From: Mycolicibacterium hippocampi
GTDB taxonomy: Bacteria; Actinomycetota; Actinomycetes; Mycobacteriales; Mycobacteriaceae
Direction of reading: 5' to 3'
Assembly (NCBI RefSeq): GCF_010723735.1
Contig: NZ_BLLB01000002.1
Location: forward strand, 2,232,001-2,296,000
DNA: 64,000 nt
Part shown: positions 1-9,605 of the stretch, one piece after another
Layout: every line of letters begins with the position of its first letter
Numbering within the stretch: the first letter of the stretch is position 1
Notes under the pieces: model-generated
Database searches by the model: none
Seen by the model: the letters and a program-made list of their open reading frames with translations, nothing else
Told to the model about the DNA's origin: nothing
Position numbers and translations under genes: made by a program

Positions 1-600
1 GCTGTACATAACAGGTCAAATGGGGCGGACCGCCGCATCTTCGGTGCGGACTGCGCGGCAGAGGGAATAAGGGCGTTTGCCGATGAGCCTCAGCTTCTGA
101 ATGCAGCAAGGACCGTCCTTGGCGGTGACGCTACAAACGCGTTCACGCTTGCTGGAATGATCGCCTATAGGGAGGGCAATCTAGGATCAGGTGATGGCTG
201 GCACCGTGACAGCTTCTTTAATCAGTTCAAGGCAATCGTTTATCTGACTGATGTTACCGCCGAGAACGGCCCGTTCGAGTACATCCTGGGCTCGCATCTC
301 GTTCAGCAGAAGTTCTCAGATCACGCTAAATACGGCATTCCACTGAGTACTTCACGGATCGAGAACGAATCTGTCAGCAGGTTGGCCTCCGCCGAAACTC
401 GCCGCCACCGCGTGCTCACCGCGTCGATGGGAACCCTGGTGCTCGCCGACACCACTGGTATTCACCGCGGCATGCCGCTCGTAGGGGGTGAGCGTTATGC
501 GCTCACCAATTATTACTTCCCCGGCAAGTCGCTCAACTCAAAAACGTTCGACCATTTCAGCCCGGTACTCGGACGACATATACCCGTCTCGGTGTACTGA
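1..600 (+). CDS. PhyH-family Fe(II)/2-oxoglutarate dioxygenase, 5'-truncated by window edge
   Basis: The frame is open from base 1 to the TGA at 598-600, so the N-terminus lies outside the window. The visible 199 residues fit the phytanoyl-CoA dioxygenase fold. WHRDSF supplies the H-x-D iron ligands, GPFEYILGSH is the usual following strand, and GIHRGMP supplies the distal His, followed by an Arg in the ERYALTNYYFP stretch that would bind 2-oxoglutarate. All ligands look intact, so it is probably active. PhyH enzymes hydroxylate lipids, sugars or small metabolites; the substrate cannot be read from sequence. Its place beside flippase, glycosyltransferase and methyltransferase genes suggests tailoring of a surface glycan or glycolipid (inference). 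Base composition is lower in GC than the core genes, in keeping with acquired DNA. Confidence 0.75.
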   Translation, partial: AVHNRSNGADRRIFGADCAAEGIRAFADEPQLLNAARTVLGGDATNAFTLAGMIAYREGNLGSGDGWHRDSFFNQFKAIVYLTDVTAENGPFEYILGSHLVQQKFSDHAKYGIPLSTSRIENESVSRLASAETRRHRVLTASMGTLVLADTTGIHRGMPLVGGERYALTNYYFPGKSLNSKTFDHFSPVLGRHIPVSVY

Positions 601-784
601 CTGATGCCGCCTTGGTGACAGCGCCACCACGAGGCGGCGAACCTCACGACGCAAATTGGAAATTCCCAATTCTGCTCACCGTAAGTGCGCACCTGTGCTT
701 CGCCGATGAGGGCGGGTCTCCTTCGATGCTGGTGGTCTTTCCCGGGGCTAAGTCATCTGGCTTGGGGCCTTGGGGCTTCGACTT

Positions 785-1029
785 CCAGCTCAATGGGCAT
801 GGGCCGCGTCGGGCTCGCCGGCGACAACGCCGCGATGGCGAGTTCACCCTGCTACAGGAGAACGTCCTCGACCGCCGCCGATGAGACGCCCGTGAGTAGC
901 TGCGCATCGCCGTCGTCACTTGGATCGAGCGGCACCGACCACCGGCGTCGCCGCCAAGCCGGCCTCGGCCGGCTGATCCCGACCGAATAGGAAGCAATCA
1001 TGACCACACCGGCCAGTCAGAGCGCTTGA
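785..1029 (+). pseudogene. IS3-family OrfB transposase C-terminal remnant
   Basis: Joining the reading frames recovers the tail of an IS3-type integrase. SMGMGRVGLAGDNAAM comes first, then LLQENVLDRRR after a frame change, then LRIAVVTWIER, then RRRRQAGLGRLIPTE. An in-frame TAG replaces the usual Tyr codon, and EAIMTTPASQSA follows, ending at the TGA at 1027-1029. At least three frame changes and the nonsense codon make it non-functional. No matching N-terminal part or inverted repeats were recognised. The fragment marks an old insertion between the PhyH gene and the flippase. Confidence 0.75.
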
Positions 1030-1073
1030 CCGAAACTGTTACCCGATCGTGCAGCAGACCCAGATAATGAGTG

Positions 1074-2390
1074 TCACGCTGGTCCCTCCTGCCCTGTTGG
1101 CGAGGGGCGGGTGAGACGGAGTTGATTCACAACGCGCCGCGACAGCCAGAACATGGCCAGCATGGCAACGACGCTCGATGCGAAGAAAACGAAAGCGACG
1201 TTGGTGATCGTAACCTGCCCCAAGGCGGCAAGCGCACCAAGTCCTCCCAGATGCACGACTAATGCGCTTGCCGTCGCCGATGAGATCTGGCCACCGCGTC
1301 GTTCGTAAAAAGACGCGAGTGATACGACGTGGTAGATCGATTGTGCGGCTGCCCCACCGAGCAGGGCGGGAAGGAGTCCTATTGCCTGGTTGTATTCGTT
1401 CGCGAACAGCGACCTAAAAGACAGTAGTAGGAGCAAGTAATAGACAGCTGTGAAACCTACAACCGCAAGCGCGTACCAGATCTGAATGCGCCAGAATCCG
1501 GAGAAGTCGCGATTGAGGAGGCGTCTATATAGAAATGGTTGAAGCTGTTGGGTAATAGCGTTGAAGAACATCGCCTCCGCCATTGCGAGTGTGACTCCAA
1601 CGCTGTAAACACCTGCGGCGGCGAGACCCAAGTATGCCGATACGAAGAATCTATCGACGCTCGTACGAATCCACTGACTCGCTTGGTGCACAAAGAGTGA
1701 CAGTCCGAACCTTAGGATCAGGGATGTATTTGACCGATTGGTCGCCTTGTCCGCGGACTCGAATGGCTTTCTGCGTAACTCCAGCACATAGACCGTCTGC
1801 ACGACACCACCGGCGAGCGCGATAGAGAGCAGGCGATTGGTGACCGTGGGGGAATCCAATTCAAATGCCAGTACGGTCAGCACCACATTGAGTATGGCAA
1901 ACGCGAACTGCCCTGTGACAGCCCAGGAGTAGGCCTGAGCGCCGCGATAGTAGGAAAGCTCGCACACGTTTAGTGCCTGCACGTAGCTGACGGCAACGAT
2001 TAATACGCCCGAAACCAGCGGTACCGCCGATGGCAGTTGCCATGACACGGTCACGCTCACAATGAGCAGCGCGATCATGATCCACAGTGACAACCGAAGA
2101 TTTGCGGCACGCAAACGCCGCGCTGACGTGTATCCGTTCCGGATGTATTCGACGGCAAGAAGACCGGCACCGCCGAGCGAAATAACGTAGGTCAATATCT
2201 GGGTGACCGACAGGTAGAGATTTAGAACCCCGAAGTCAGCAGCGCCCATCCGGTTGGCCAAAAAGGGCGTGATGACGAAGCCGGCGGCCTTTCCTGTCAC
2301 GTCGGCTGCGGCCAAAGAGGCTGCGCCTAGCTTCTTTCGGTTGCGCAGTAGCCGTGACGACCTGCCGCTGACTAACCTGTTTAGGTGCAT
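1074..2390 (-). CDS. Wzx-type polysaccharide flippase
   Basis: This 438-residue, very hydrophobic protein has roughly 12-14 predicted membrane helices. It has the layout of the oligosaccharide flippase (MOP/Wzx) family: an N-terminal segment with KAAGFVITPFLANRMGAADFG, a motif typical of family openings, then paired helices to the end. Such proteins move undecaprenyl-linked oligosaccharide units across the cytoplasmic membrane. It starts 16 bp downstream of the glycosyltransferase at 2407-3483 on the same strand, so the two probably form one transcript. With the WcaJ-type transferase at 8109-9605 it suggests a Wzx/Wzy-type glycan, although no Wzy polymerase is visible here. The gene is less GC-rich than the core genes to the right. 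Confidence 0.8.
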   Translation of the reverse strand: MHLNRLVSGRSSRLLRNRKKLGAASLAAADVTGKAAGFVITPFLANRMGAADFGVLNLYLSVTQILTYVISLGGAGLLAVEYIRNGYTSARRLRAANLRLSLWIMIALLIVSVTVSWQLPSAVPLVSGVLIVAVSYVQALNVCELSYYRGAQAYSWAVTGQFAFAILNVVLTVLAFELDSPTVTNRLLSIALAGGVVQTVYVLELRRKPFESADKATNRSNTSLILRFGLSLFVHQASQWIRTSVDRFFVSAYLGLAAAGVYSVGVTLAMAEAMFFNAITQQLQPFLYRRLLNRDFSGFWRIQIWYALAVVGFTAVYYLLLLLSFRSLFANEYNQAIGLLPALLGGAAAQSIYHVVSLASFYERRGGQISSATASALVVHLGGLGALAALGQVTITNVAFVFFASSVVAMLAMFWLSRRVVNQLRLTRPSPTGQEGPA

Positions 2391-2406
2391 CTTTAGTCAA
2401 AGTGCA

Positions 2407-3483
2407 TCACGCTGGGCGAGGAATCGGGTTTTCGACTACTTTCACGCAAGCTCCGAGTTCGTTCCGGTAGTACCTATACACTTCGTCAACAAACGGAAGC
2501 CAAGAATCGTTGATACAATTCCGCGGAATTTCCAGAGCAATGATTTCAACAGATTCTCCCAAGAGCTCAGTTAGCGTCACAAATACCGATGAATAGTAGC
2601 CGATGACCGTCCGCGGTCTTTTGCCAAGCACCCGTGGGTAGATCTCGAATGGCACATTCGGCGTAATAACCGTTACTTCGTCACGCAGAGCATCGAGTTT
2701 CTCAGTGCGTTCGCGCCGATGCGCCATATAGACGACCTCCTTCCCCGTCGACTCAGAGGCGAAGCGGATAAGCTCAAGTGCAAGTTCCACGTCGCCCTCG
2801 TCCACTGCGCCCGCCTCGCGATGAGGAGTACCGATTACGTATACGGAGTCATCGTCGGGCGGTAGGTTGTGCAGTTCGGCCCTAAGGGTCCGGTAATCAT
2901 TGCGCACGATGGTGTCACCGACACCAACGCGGTCCTCGAGTGCATACGTCGTGAAGAATGTCAGAGCGTCAGGCGGAGCGATGCCGCGAACTCCGAAAAT
3001 CAAGAACAAGAGGCCTCTGAAAATCTCACGCCATCGCCGGCGCGACCACCTCAGGGACCTCCGCCGGTCGATTCGGAGCATGGCTGTCCCGTCGTCAACC
3101 ACTACAATACTCGTAGCCGGCACCTTGAGACGGTGCAGCGCCGCCCAGCAAAAGGCCGAGCGGTACTCGCCAATTATGAATTGGTATGGCCGGTCGGTTA
3201 GGTTCGCCTTCAAAATGGCCACTCCGGATGCGTGATCTCGGCGGGCCCCTCGCGGTCTCCTTGCTCGGAGCCTCCACTCGTGAAAGATAATCTTCCGTGG
3301 GCTAACCAGTGAGAGCGTCGCCTCGATCTGAGCGCGGCTAGCGGGTGCGAGCATAGACAGGCCTGCCACCACTACAATGTCAACCTCGCGGGAAAATCGC
3401 TCACTATACTCAACGAGATTCAGCGCTTGCAGCGGCGATCCAACAAGCGCGATCAATTTCGGAGGGTCCGCTGCATCCAGCAT
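2407..3483 (-). CDS. Putative GT-B glycosyltransferase, sialyltransferase-like
   Basis: This 358-residue soluble protein begins with a Rossmann-like opening (KLIALVGSPLQALNLVEY). It carries a central IIGEYRSAFCWAALHRLK followed by VVDDGTAMLR, and a late TVIGYYSSVFVTLTELLG. That order (GS-x-LQ near the N-terminus, Y-x-VDDGT in the middle, YSS near the C-terminus) resembles bacterial polysialyl- and LOS sialyltransferase families. The similarity is at motif level only, so donor and acceptor are unknown. The ATG at 3481-3483 has AGGAGA seven bases upstream. It lies immediately upstream of the flippase gene on the same strand, which supports a role in building the exported glycan. No membrane helix or signal peptide is evident. 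Confidence 0.55.
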   Translation of the reverse strand: MLDAADPPKLIALVGSPLQALNLVEYSERFSREVDIVVVAGLSMLAPASRAQIEATLSLVSPRKIIFHEWRLRARRPRGARRDHASGVAILKANLTDRPYQFIIGEYRSAFCWAALHRLKVPATSIVVVDDGTAMLRIDRRRSLRWSRRRWREIFRGLLFLIFGVRGIAPPDALTFFTTYALEDRVGVGDTIVRNDYRTLRAELHNLPPDDDSVYVIGTPHREAGAVDEGDVELALELIRFASESTGKEVVYMAHRRERTEKLDALRDEVTVITPNVPFEIYPRVLGKRPRTVIGYYSSVFVTLTELLGESVEIIALEIPRNCINDSWLPFVDEVYRYYRNELGACVKVVENPIPRPA

Positions 3484-3829
3484 GTGCCATTCTCCTGTGG
3501 ATCACCTATTGACAAAACCAGCCGTGCTAGCTACCTGTTCCAGTGTGACTGCTGGTCAACATCAGCAATTAAGACGCATGCGGACCAGACAAGAACGTTT
3601 ACCCCATGCGCCGCGGCTCAGGGACTTGCCCGCCACGCATAACTTTTTCCAAATTCCTGGTACTTCGTGCTAACGGGCAGGCCCATGACAACCAGCATCA
3701 CGGTAGCAGGTGCTTGTCGAAACTGGGATCGACCCAGTTTTGTGGGCACAGGGTCTGTTGGCTCTGCCGTCCGAGCAATCGTGAACCCGTCCTGGATGGA
3801 TACCTCGGTTAGGCCATCGACGTTACCGT
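3484..3829. other. Non-coding gap with no recognised gene
   Basis: This stretch separates the glycosyltransferase start from the IS256 remnant. It carries the 5' leader of the minus-strand glycosyltransferase operon near 3484-3500. Open frames are short and resemble nothing I know. It is probably intergenic and IS-derived debris. Confidence 0.5.
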
Positions 3830-4440
3830 GAGTCCTGGGCGTGGACGTCACAAGGGGAGGACGGAATCGGGTGGCTGACGTTCCTGCGGCCCGCTGACAG
3901 CGCGCGGCTGTCCGGGGTGAAGTTGATTGCCCTCCCACGGGCACACCGGGTTCGTTGCCGCGATGGTTGCGACGCTGCCCGGTGCTGCTGCCGAACGCAC
4001 TATTGGTCACTACACGACCAACTTAATGGCCGTCACCCCGAAGGCGTCCTGGCCGTGGGTGAAGACCCTGCTAGACTCAGTTGCTGACCAACCTGACGCT
4101 GAATCGGTTGCTGCACAGTATGATCGGAACGCCGACGCGCTCGCCGCCAAGCGTCCCGGGCCCGCGGAGCACGTAGAGTCGGCTAGGCCGCATCTGCTGG
4201 CATTCACCACGTTCACCAAATCTGGCGGCAAAATTTGGTCCAACACCCCCAGGTACGCATGAAAGAACCCCAGGTACGCACGAAGAAGGAGTTCCGCCGA
4301 GGCACCGACGTCGTCGGCATCTTCCCGGCCGCAACGCCCCTTATCCGCCTCGCCGGCGCCGTGCTGGCCGAATATCACGACGAATGGCCGATCCGGTCGG
4401 GGCCAACCACGCCGCGCGATCTCCACCCACCGAAAAAGCA
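3830..4440 (+). pseudogene. IS256-family (mutator) transposase remnant
   Basis: Pieces of a mutator-type transposase are readable across three frames. LGVDVT, EDGIGWLTFLR and LSGVKLI come first. They are followed by HYTTNLMAVTPKASWPWVKTL, DQPDAESVAAQYDR, a [13 protein letters not shown] stretch, IWSNTP, then [13 protein letters not shown] and [16 protein letters not shown]. Order and spacing match the catalytic and C-terminal parts of IS256-family transposases. Several frameshifts disrupt it, and the N-terminal third is missing. The remnant runs to the base before the methyltransferase stop codon at 4441, so the old insertion, or a deletion from it, lies at the very 3' end of that gene. Confidence 0.8.
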
Positions 4441-5184
4441 TTAGACCAGCTTGGTCGCCACGAACAACTTCTCCCCGCGGATCAGCCCATATCGGGCAAC
4501 CTCGGGTTCTTCGGCGGTGAACTCCGCCAGAGCGAAACCGGCGTTAGTGATTCGGTCGCGAACATCGCGACCGAACATCCGCAAGTGATTGAACTGCCCA
4601 AAGTACTTCGTGCGATCGGCCCGGGATGTGTGGGCGGGGTTCTCGTAAGTGTGCTCCCACCCTTCCACGATGGGGAACATCAGCAACGCTCGGCCACCCG
4701 GCGTGAGTATGCGATAGATTTCATCTAATGCTCGCACATCGTCGACGTGCTCAAGGACATGTGAACACACAACAACATCGACTGACTCGTCGGGCAGTTC
4801 GATGCTCTCGATATTCAACACCGTGTCGGCCCGACCAGGGGTTAAGTCGGCTGAGTGATACTCACTCGAATGACTCTTGCACAAGCTGGCGACGGAAGGT
4901 TCGGGGGCAAAGTGCAGAATCCTCGCCCCACTAACGATGCTCGAATTGTTGTCGATCCACAGACCCATGAGACGGTGGCGCTCCTTCGAGTCACATTTGC
5001 CGCAGGCAGCCCCTCGGCGAGGCGGGTCGCCGAACGGCCAGAACCTCCCTGAAAAGCCGCAAAGATTGCATTCATGCTTGTCAGCTCGTGAAAGATTGAC
5101 CATGCCACGAAATAGATGCCGCAGATTCAGTATTGACGGCGGGACGGCCCTGCGGACTTGCGACTTCCACGTCGTTTTTTTCAT
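4441..5184 (-). CDS. Class I SAM-dependent methyltransferase with N-terminal zinc-ribbon
   Basis: The protein has 247 residues from the ATG at 5182-5184. That start is chosen because GGGAGGA sits five bases upstream; an earlier in-frame ATG at 5196 and the open frame to 5256 lack such a site. The N-terminal part has a four-Cys pattern ([11 protein letters not shown], then [12 protein letters not shown]), a likely zinc ribbon. The Rossmann methyltransferase domain follows: [10 protein letters not shown] as motif [16 protein letters not shown], then [13 protein letters not shown] and [13 protein letters not shown]. This combination is common in polysaccharide and glycolipid loci, where the enzyme methylates a sugar. 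Catalytic features look intact. Its 3' end abuts an IS256 remnant. Confidence 0.75.
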   Translation of the reverse strand: MKKTTWKSQVRRAVPPSILNLRHLFRGMVNLSRADKHECNLCGFSGRFWPFGDPPRRGAACGKCDSKERHRLMGLWIDNNSSIVSGARILHFAPEPSVASLCKSHSSEYHSADLTPGRADTVLNIESIELPDESVDVVVCSHVLEHVDDVRALDEIYRILTPGGRALLMFPIVEGWEHTYENPAHTSRADRTKYFGQFNHLRMFGRDVRDRITNAGFALAEFTAEEPEVARYGLIRGEKLFVATKLV

Positions 5185-5781
5185 TGTCCTCCCCATCGTC
5201 GATACTGTACCGGTAATACCCAGTGGTGCATGAGGTTCAACCACTTTGAGGCGCACACGAGTCCCGCTGAGTCATACCTCGAACGCTCTGGAAATGCTGA
5301 TGAAAATGGGCTCATGCTGCGATCCGCCGACGGCTGGATATGAGGAGTGTTGGGGCGGGTTGACCTTACATCCTGGGCTGCGGGCATCAGGCGACCGGCC
5401 TGTACTATGCGGTGTCCGGTCGGGCCTTCGGCAGTGCTCGGGTATCACGGTGGTGGTGGGCTGTGCCCGATTGTGCTGTGTCACAGTGCAAGCAGGCCGG
5501 CTATCGACCGGGGCCAGCGGCGCGGTAGGTGGAGAAGTGGCCGTCGTTGGGTCGGGCCAGCCGAGCGGGAACGTTGACGATTTTCGCGTAGTAGCGCCCC
5601 GCGGGCGCGGCGACGATCGGCGATGTCGGACGGGTCCGATGGCCCCTAGCGGCGCACCACTTACCCGAATGTGACAGCGAGCCGCTCACCAGGGTGAGCG
5701 GGTTCTGGCCCCACCGCCAAGATTCGGGTGGATCGGCAAGCTCCGAGGATTTGTGGCGTGTTCCCCGTGATTGAGACAGCT
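5185..5781. other. Non-coding stretch left of the IS3 element
   Basis: This contains the leader of the methyltransferase (near 5185-5210) and then about 550 bases with only short, overlapping frames on both strands. None resembles a protein I know. Its composition and the abundance of transposon debris nearby suggest decayed mobile DNA. Confidence 0.45.
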
Positions 5782-7049
5782 TGATCTGTACCCGTGTTGT
5801 TGGTCCACGGTTGTGCGAGTCGAGGGCAGAGTGATCATCAGGAGGTCACATGCCCCGTCAGTATTCCTCGTCGGTGCGCCGGCAAATTGTTGCGCGGCTG
5901 CGATCGGGTGAAGCAGTGGCAGCCGTGGCGATCGAGACCGGTATCTGCGAAGCGACTCTCTTCCGCTGGAAGCGTCAGGCCCTCATCGACGCCGGCGCCA
6001 TCGAGGGTGTTCCTAGTGTGGAGGTTGACGAACTGGCAGCCGCCCACAAACGGATCGCTCAACTCGAGGCCGAGCTTGCCTTGACTCGCGACGCGTGCGA
6101 GCTGTTCAACGATGAGGCGGTGGTGCCCCCAAAACGCCGACGCGCGATCGCTGAGGGGCTGATCGCGCGAGGATATTCAGCCCGATCCGCTTGCCGGATC
6201 ACGGGATTAGCCTGATCGTTGCTGCAGTACCATCGGCGCAGGCCCATCCAGGACCGGCAGGTGCGGCGGTTGATCGTCGCTGACACGATCACCGCGATTT
6301 ACCAGCGTTCGCGCGGTACCTATGGGCGCAAGCGGATCCGCGCTGCGCTGTGGGCTGACTACGACATGAACGTCAACCACAAACTCGTTCACTCCATCAT
6401 GTCCGAGCAGGGTTTGAACGGGTTGCCGCGTCCGAGGCGCCGAAAACCCAACCTGATCGGCGTCGGCACCCCCGTTGATCTGGTGAATCGGCGGTTCACC
6501 GCCACCCGGCCCAACGAACTGTGGTGCACGGATATCACTGAACACCCCGCGCGGGATGGCAAGGTGTACTGCTGCGCGATCCTGGACTGCTTCTCCCGGA
6601 TGATCGTGGCCCGCACCTTTTCCACCGTCGCAGATACCGCATTGGTCAACAATGCGGTCAACATGGCTGTCAACGGCAGAAACCGCAGTGGCCCAACGGT
6701 TCTGCATGCTGACGACGGTACTCAGTTCACGTCCTGGAGCTTCGGGGAGAACATGCGACGATGGGGCCTGCTCAGTTCGTTCGGCACCGTAGGCGACTGC
6801 TTCGACAACGCCGCCATGGAGTCATTCTGGGCACGGATGCAGGTCGAACTACTGAACACTCGCAGGTGGTCCACCACGATCGAGCTGGCTGCCGCCATGG
6901 CTGATTACATCGACAACTTCTACAACGTCGAACGGCGCCACAGCTACCTCGGTAACATCAGCCCGACAGAGTTCGAAACGCTCTGGACATCCACCTATTC
7001 GATCCCTCAACTCGCATAACCACGGCTCGAAACGGCGGGGATAGATCAG
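5782..7049 (+). mobile_element. IS3-family insertion sequence with intact ends
   Basis: This 1268-bp element is bounded by imperfect inverted repeats. The left end reads TGATCTGTACCCG; the right end, reverse-complemented, reads TGATCTATCCCCG (11 of 13 identical). Both follow the IS3 rule of TGA...TCA termini. The trinucleotide GCT lies directly outside both ends (5779-5781 and 7050-7052), consistent with a 3-bp target duplication. The preserved ends and duplication suggest a fairly recent insertion. It landed about 45 bp upstream of another IS3-type orfA remnant. Confidence 0.85.
5850..7019 (+). pseudogene. IS3-family transposase interrupted by in-frame TGA
   Basis: One reading frame runs from the ATG at 5850 to the TAA at 7017-7019 but is cut by a TGA at 6213-6215 after CRITGLA. 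The 5' part encodes an HTH (Tn3_21/OrfA-like) domain (EAVAAVAIETGICEATLFRWKR) and a leucine-rich coiled coil. The 3' part has the rve integrase core with a complete D-D-E set: WCTDITEH, HADDGTQFTSW and AAMESFWARM. IS3 transposases are usually made from orfA and orfB by a -1 frameshift. Here both parts are in the same frame, so the TGA is best read as a nonsense mutation. The element may be immobile unless rescued in trans or by readthrough. Confidence 0.75.
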
Positions 7050-7093
7050 CTGGATTTAGAGTCCTGTGGCCCTATATCGGGCTGGAAGGGACG

Positions 7094-7502
7094 ATGGAAC
7101 ACATGGCTGATCGGAAGCGGAATTCCGCGAAGGACATTGTGCGCAAGTTTCGCCGGGCGGATGAGTTGGCTGCCGAGGGCAAGACCGGCGAGCAGATCGC
7201 GGCTGAGCTGCAGGTCTCGGCGGCGACGCTGTACAACTCGCGGCGCACCTACGGCGGCATGGACACCGAGGCTGCCAAAGAGCTCAAGGAGCTACGCGAG
7301 CAGAACGCTCGCCTCAACAAGCGGCTGCTGGCCGACGCCTAGCTGGAAAAAGATGCGCTGCGCCCCGGCGAGGGCGTGTCTCATTGCCGATGCACCCAAC
7401 GTGGTGTGGGCCATCGATTTCCAGTTCGACTCCACCATCGACGGCAAGGCCATCAAGGTCGCCTCGATGATCGACGAACACACCCGCGAATCGCTGCTGA
7501 AC
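7094..7502 (+). pseudogene. IS3-family orfA plus orfB fragment, internally deleted
   Basis: The first 82 codons are a complete-looking OrfA: MADRKRNSAKDIVRKFRRAD, then GKTGEQIAAELQVSAATLY, then a KELKELREQNARL zipper. This ends at a TAG at 7340-7342 where LEKDALR continues in the same frame. Downstream, in another frame, a central piece of OrfB reads DAPNVVWAIDFQFDSTIDGK and IASMIDEHTRESLLN-like sequence, including the first catalytic Asp. The N-terminal part of OrfB and everything after SLLN are missing. The fragment stops at a junction near 7503 with another transposase in the opposite orientation. Confidence 0.75.
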
Positions 7503-7945
7503 CTCGGGTCTGCTGAGTTCGGCGTCGATGATCGGCTGGGCCAGCCAGCGGTAGTAGGGCTGGCGGGCGAGCTTGAGTACCCGGCACGTCAGCGCCACGG
7601 GGATCCCGTCGGCGGGGAGCTCAGTTACGAGCGGGCAGATCCTTTCCCGGCAGATCGGCCTGCGACAAGTAGGCGGCAGCCCGGCGCAGGACTTCGTTCT
7701 CTTGCTCCAACAACCGATTACGGCGACGTAGCTCCTGCACCTCCGCAGAATCGTTGGTGCTCTTGCCGGGCTTGGTGCCCTCGTCGATGTCGGCTTGGCG
7801 CATTCACTTGGTCAGCGTCATCGGGTGCACCCCGAAAAATCGGTGGCGATCTGCTCGATCGTCACACCATCGTTGCGGTTGCGGGCCACGCGGACGACAT
7901 CGTCGCGGGCTTCACGGGGGGGCAGGGCCTGGGCACAAGGACATC
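7503..7945 (-). pseudogene. IS3-family orfA/orfB 5' fragment on the opposite strand
   Basis: Read leftward from about 7945, the minus strand gives REARDDVVRVARNRNDGV and TIEQIATDF, then after a frameshift FGVHPMTLTK, a stop, and MRQADIDEGTKPGKST. LRRRNRLLEQENEVLRRAA and a short tail end OrfA. The start of OrfB follows as MALTCRVLKLARQPYYRWLA and ends abruptly after DAELS near 7510. This is the 5' half of an IS3-type element of a different subgroup from the two copies to its left. It is fused tail to tail with the fragment at 7094-7502. Confidence 0.75.
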
Positions 7946-8108
7946 CTTTCAACTAACCCGTCACGGGCAAGCCAACTCAGATGTCACCTATTCGTGCAAG
8001 AGACCCCTGGCCCACCGGGGAAAGTGACTTATAGACTGAGAAGGCGATCAGAAAGAATCGTGAACGGCTGAGTACGCACCTTCAATGGTGACATTCGGTC
8101 CCGGCACT

Positions 8109-9605
8109 TTACCTCCCCCGGTAGAACAACACCTCTCGAAATGTACGAAAGATAATTGTAAGATCAAGCCACAGCGACCAGTTCTCGATGTAGAAATTAT
8201 CGTACCGGGCGCGGTCGGCGATGGATGTATCTCCCCTCAGGCCGCTGACTTGGGCGAAACCAGTCAACCCGACCTGCACCCGGTGACGGTGAGCATATCT
8301 GTCGAACTGAGTAGAGAACTGCTCCACAAAATGAGGCCGTTCAGGTCTTGGCCCGACTACTGTCATGTCTCCGCGAAGGATGTTCCACAGCTGCGGAAGC
8401 TCGTCGATAGAGGTGCGTCGCAGGAACCGTCCTACGGGACCGACGCGGTTGTCTGTAGCGACACTCCACTGTGTCTGCGACTCCTGTTCGTTGGCTGGCC
8501 GCATCGACCGAAACTTCAACAACTCGAAGTGCTTACCGTCGCGGCCTACCCTGATCTGTCGAAAGATGATGCCAGGTCCACCCTCCATGAGCACTGCCAG
8601 CGCCGCTACCGCCAGCACAGGTGACAAGACGATCAACGCAGTCGCAGCGACCGCGATGTCGAACGCGCGCTTTATGAGCCGCGCCGGCCCCCTCAGGTTT
8701 GGATTCCGGATCCGCATAATCGGGATCGAGCCAATGTGGTCCGCCATCCCGGTCAGTGTGTGGAAGTGGTGCATCCGAGGAACAACAAGCAATTCTGTGT
8801 GCTGGCATGCCCGAGTGCGCACAGCATCCATCAATTTGTGTTCCTCGAAGCTGCCGTCAGCTATTAGCAGGATCTCTGCGCCGCTTTCCGCAGCCACTAC
8901 GTCCAAGTCAGCGAGGCTGCCCAGGCGTGGGAGGTAATCCTCTGCTTGGCAGGAAACATTGTCATCGACAAATCCGTCCAACGTGATTCCGTATTCGCGA
9001 TGTTCGGCGAGAATTCTCGCCAGCTCTGCTGCCAACGGACCGCCGCCAATCAGAATAGTGCGGTGTTGTGCAATCCCTCTTTTGCGAGCGATGGCTAGAA
9101 CCCGTGTTGTGATGACCCGGCCAACGATGACCAGCGCGACGGCTTGGCAGGCCGTTTCAAGAAACACCAGCACCGCGGCCTTCTGGTGAAGCCAGAGGAT
9201 TATTGTCGACACGGCGGCCACGGCTGTGAGGAGCCGGGTGATGAGATACGGCAGCTCATCTAAGACGCTGAGATGTAGGCGTGCGACGTATCGGCCACCC
9301 CCTGTCAGGAGAAGCGTCGCGAGTACTGCCATCGTGAAGAGGGACGTGGGCTGCGGGGGCCGCCACAGAAGCGGCGCCATCATCAACGCAAAGTCGACAA
9401 CAGGCACGACCATCCACGCCCGGACTCGACTCAGCGACCGCAGGCGCGTGCGGTGTGCCTGTCCAGTCGCAGGGCGACTGACATCCTTGATGACCCTTAG
9501 GGATGGCGGACTGGCGAGGTTCGAAACGGCGATGTTGACGTCGGAAACGCCGTTCACGGACTTCCACGTAGGCGTAGATGTAGTCGGCTCGATGACGTCG
9601 GTCAT
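8109..9605 (-). CDS. Polyprenyl-phosphate sugar-1-phosphate transferase (WcaJ/WbaP-like)
   Basis: The 498-residue protein has the standard architecture of exopolysaccharide-initiating transferases: several N-terminal membrane helices (about residues 60-170), a CoA-binding-like Rossmann region (TILIGGGPLAAELARILAE), then the catalytic bacterial sugar transferase domain. That domain has KRAFDIAVAATAL, LKFRSMRP, DELPQLWNILRGDMTVVGPR and GLTGFAQVSGLRG. It would transfer a hexose-1-phosphate to polyprenyl phosphate and so start a lipid-linked glycan. The gene stands alone between IS remnants but, with the flippase at 1074-2390 and the phosphatase at 11929-12465, it defines a Wzx/Wzy-type locus. 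The first sugar cannot be read from sequence. Confidence 0.88.
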   Translation of the reverse strand: MTDVIEPTTSTPTWKSVNGVSDVNIAVSNLASPPSLRVIKDVSRPATGQAHRTRLRSLSRVRAWMVVPVVDFALMMAPLLWRPPQPTSLFTMAVLATLLLTGGGRYVARLHLSVLDELPYLITRLLTAVAAVSTIILWLHQKAAVLVFLETACQAVALVIVGRVITTRVLAIARKRGIAQHRTILIGGGPLAAELARILAEHREYGITLDGFVDDNVSCQAEDYLPRLGSLADLDVVAAESGAEILLIADGSFEEHKLMDAVRTRACQHTELLVVPRMHHFHTLTGMADHIGSIPIMRIRNPNLRGPARLIKRAFDIAVAATALIVLSPVLAVAALAVLMEGGPGIIFRQIRVGRDGKHFELLKFRSMRPANEQESQTQWSVATDNRVGPVGRFLRRTSIDELPQLWNILRGDMTVVGPRPERPHFVEQFSTQFDRYAHRHRVQVGLTGFAQVSGLRGDTSIADRARYDNFYIENWSLWLDLTIIFRTFREVLFYRGR

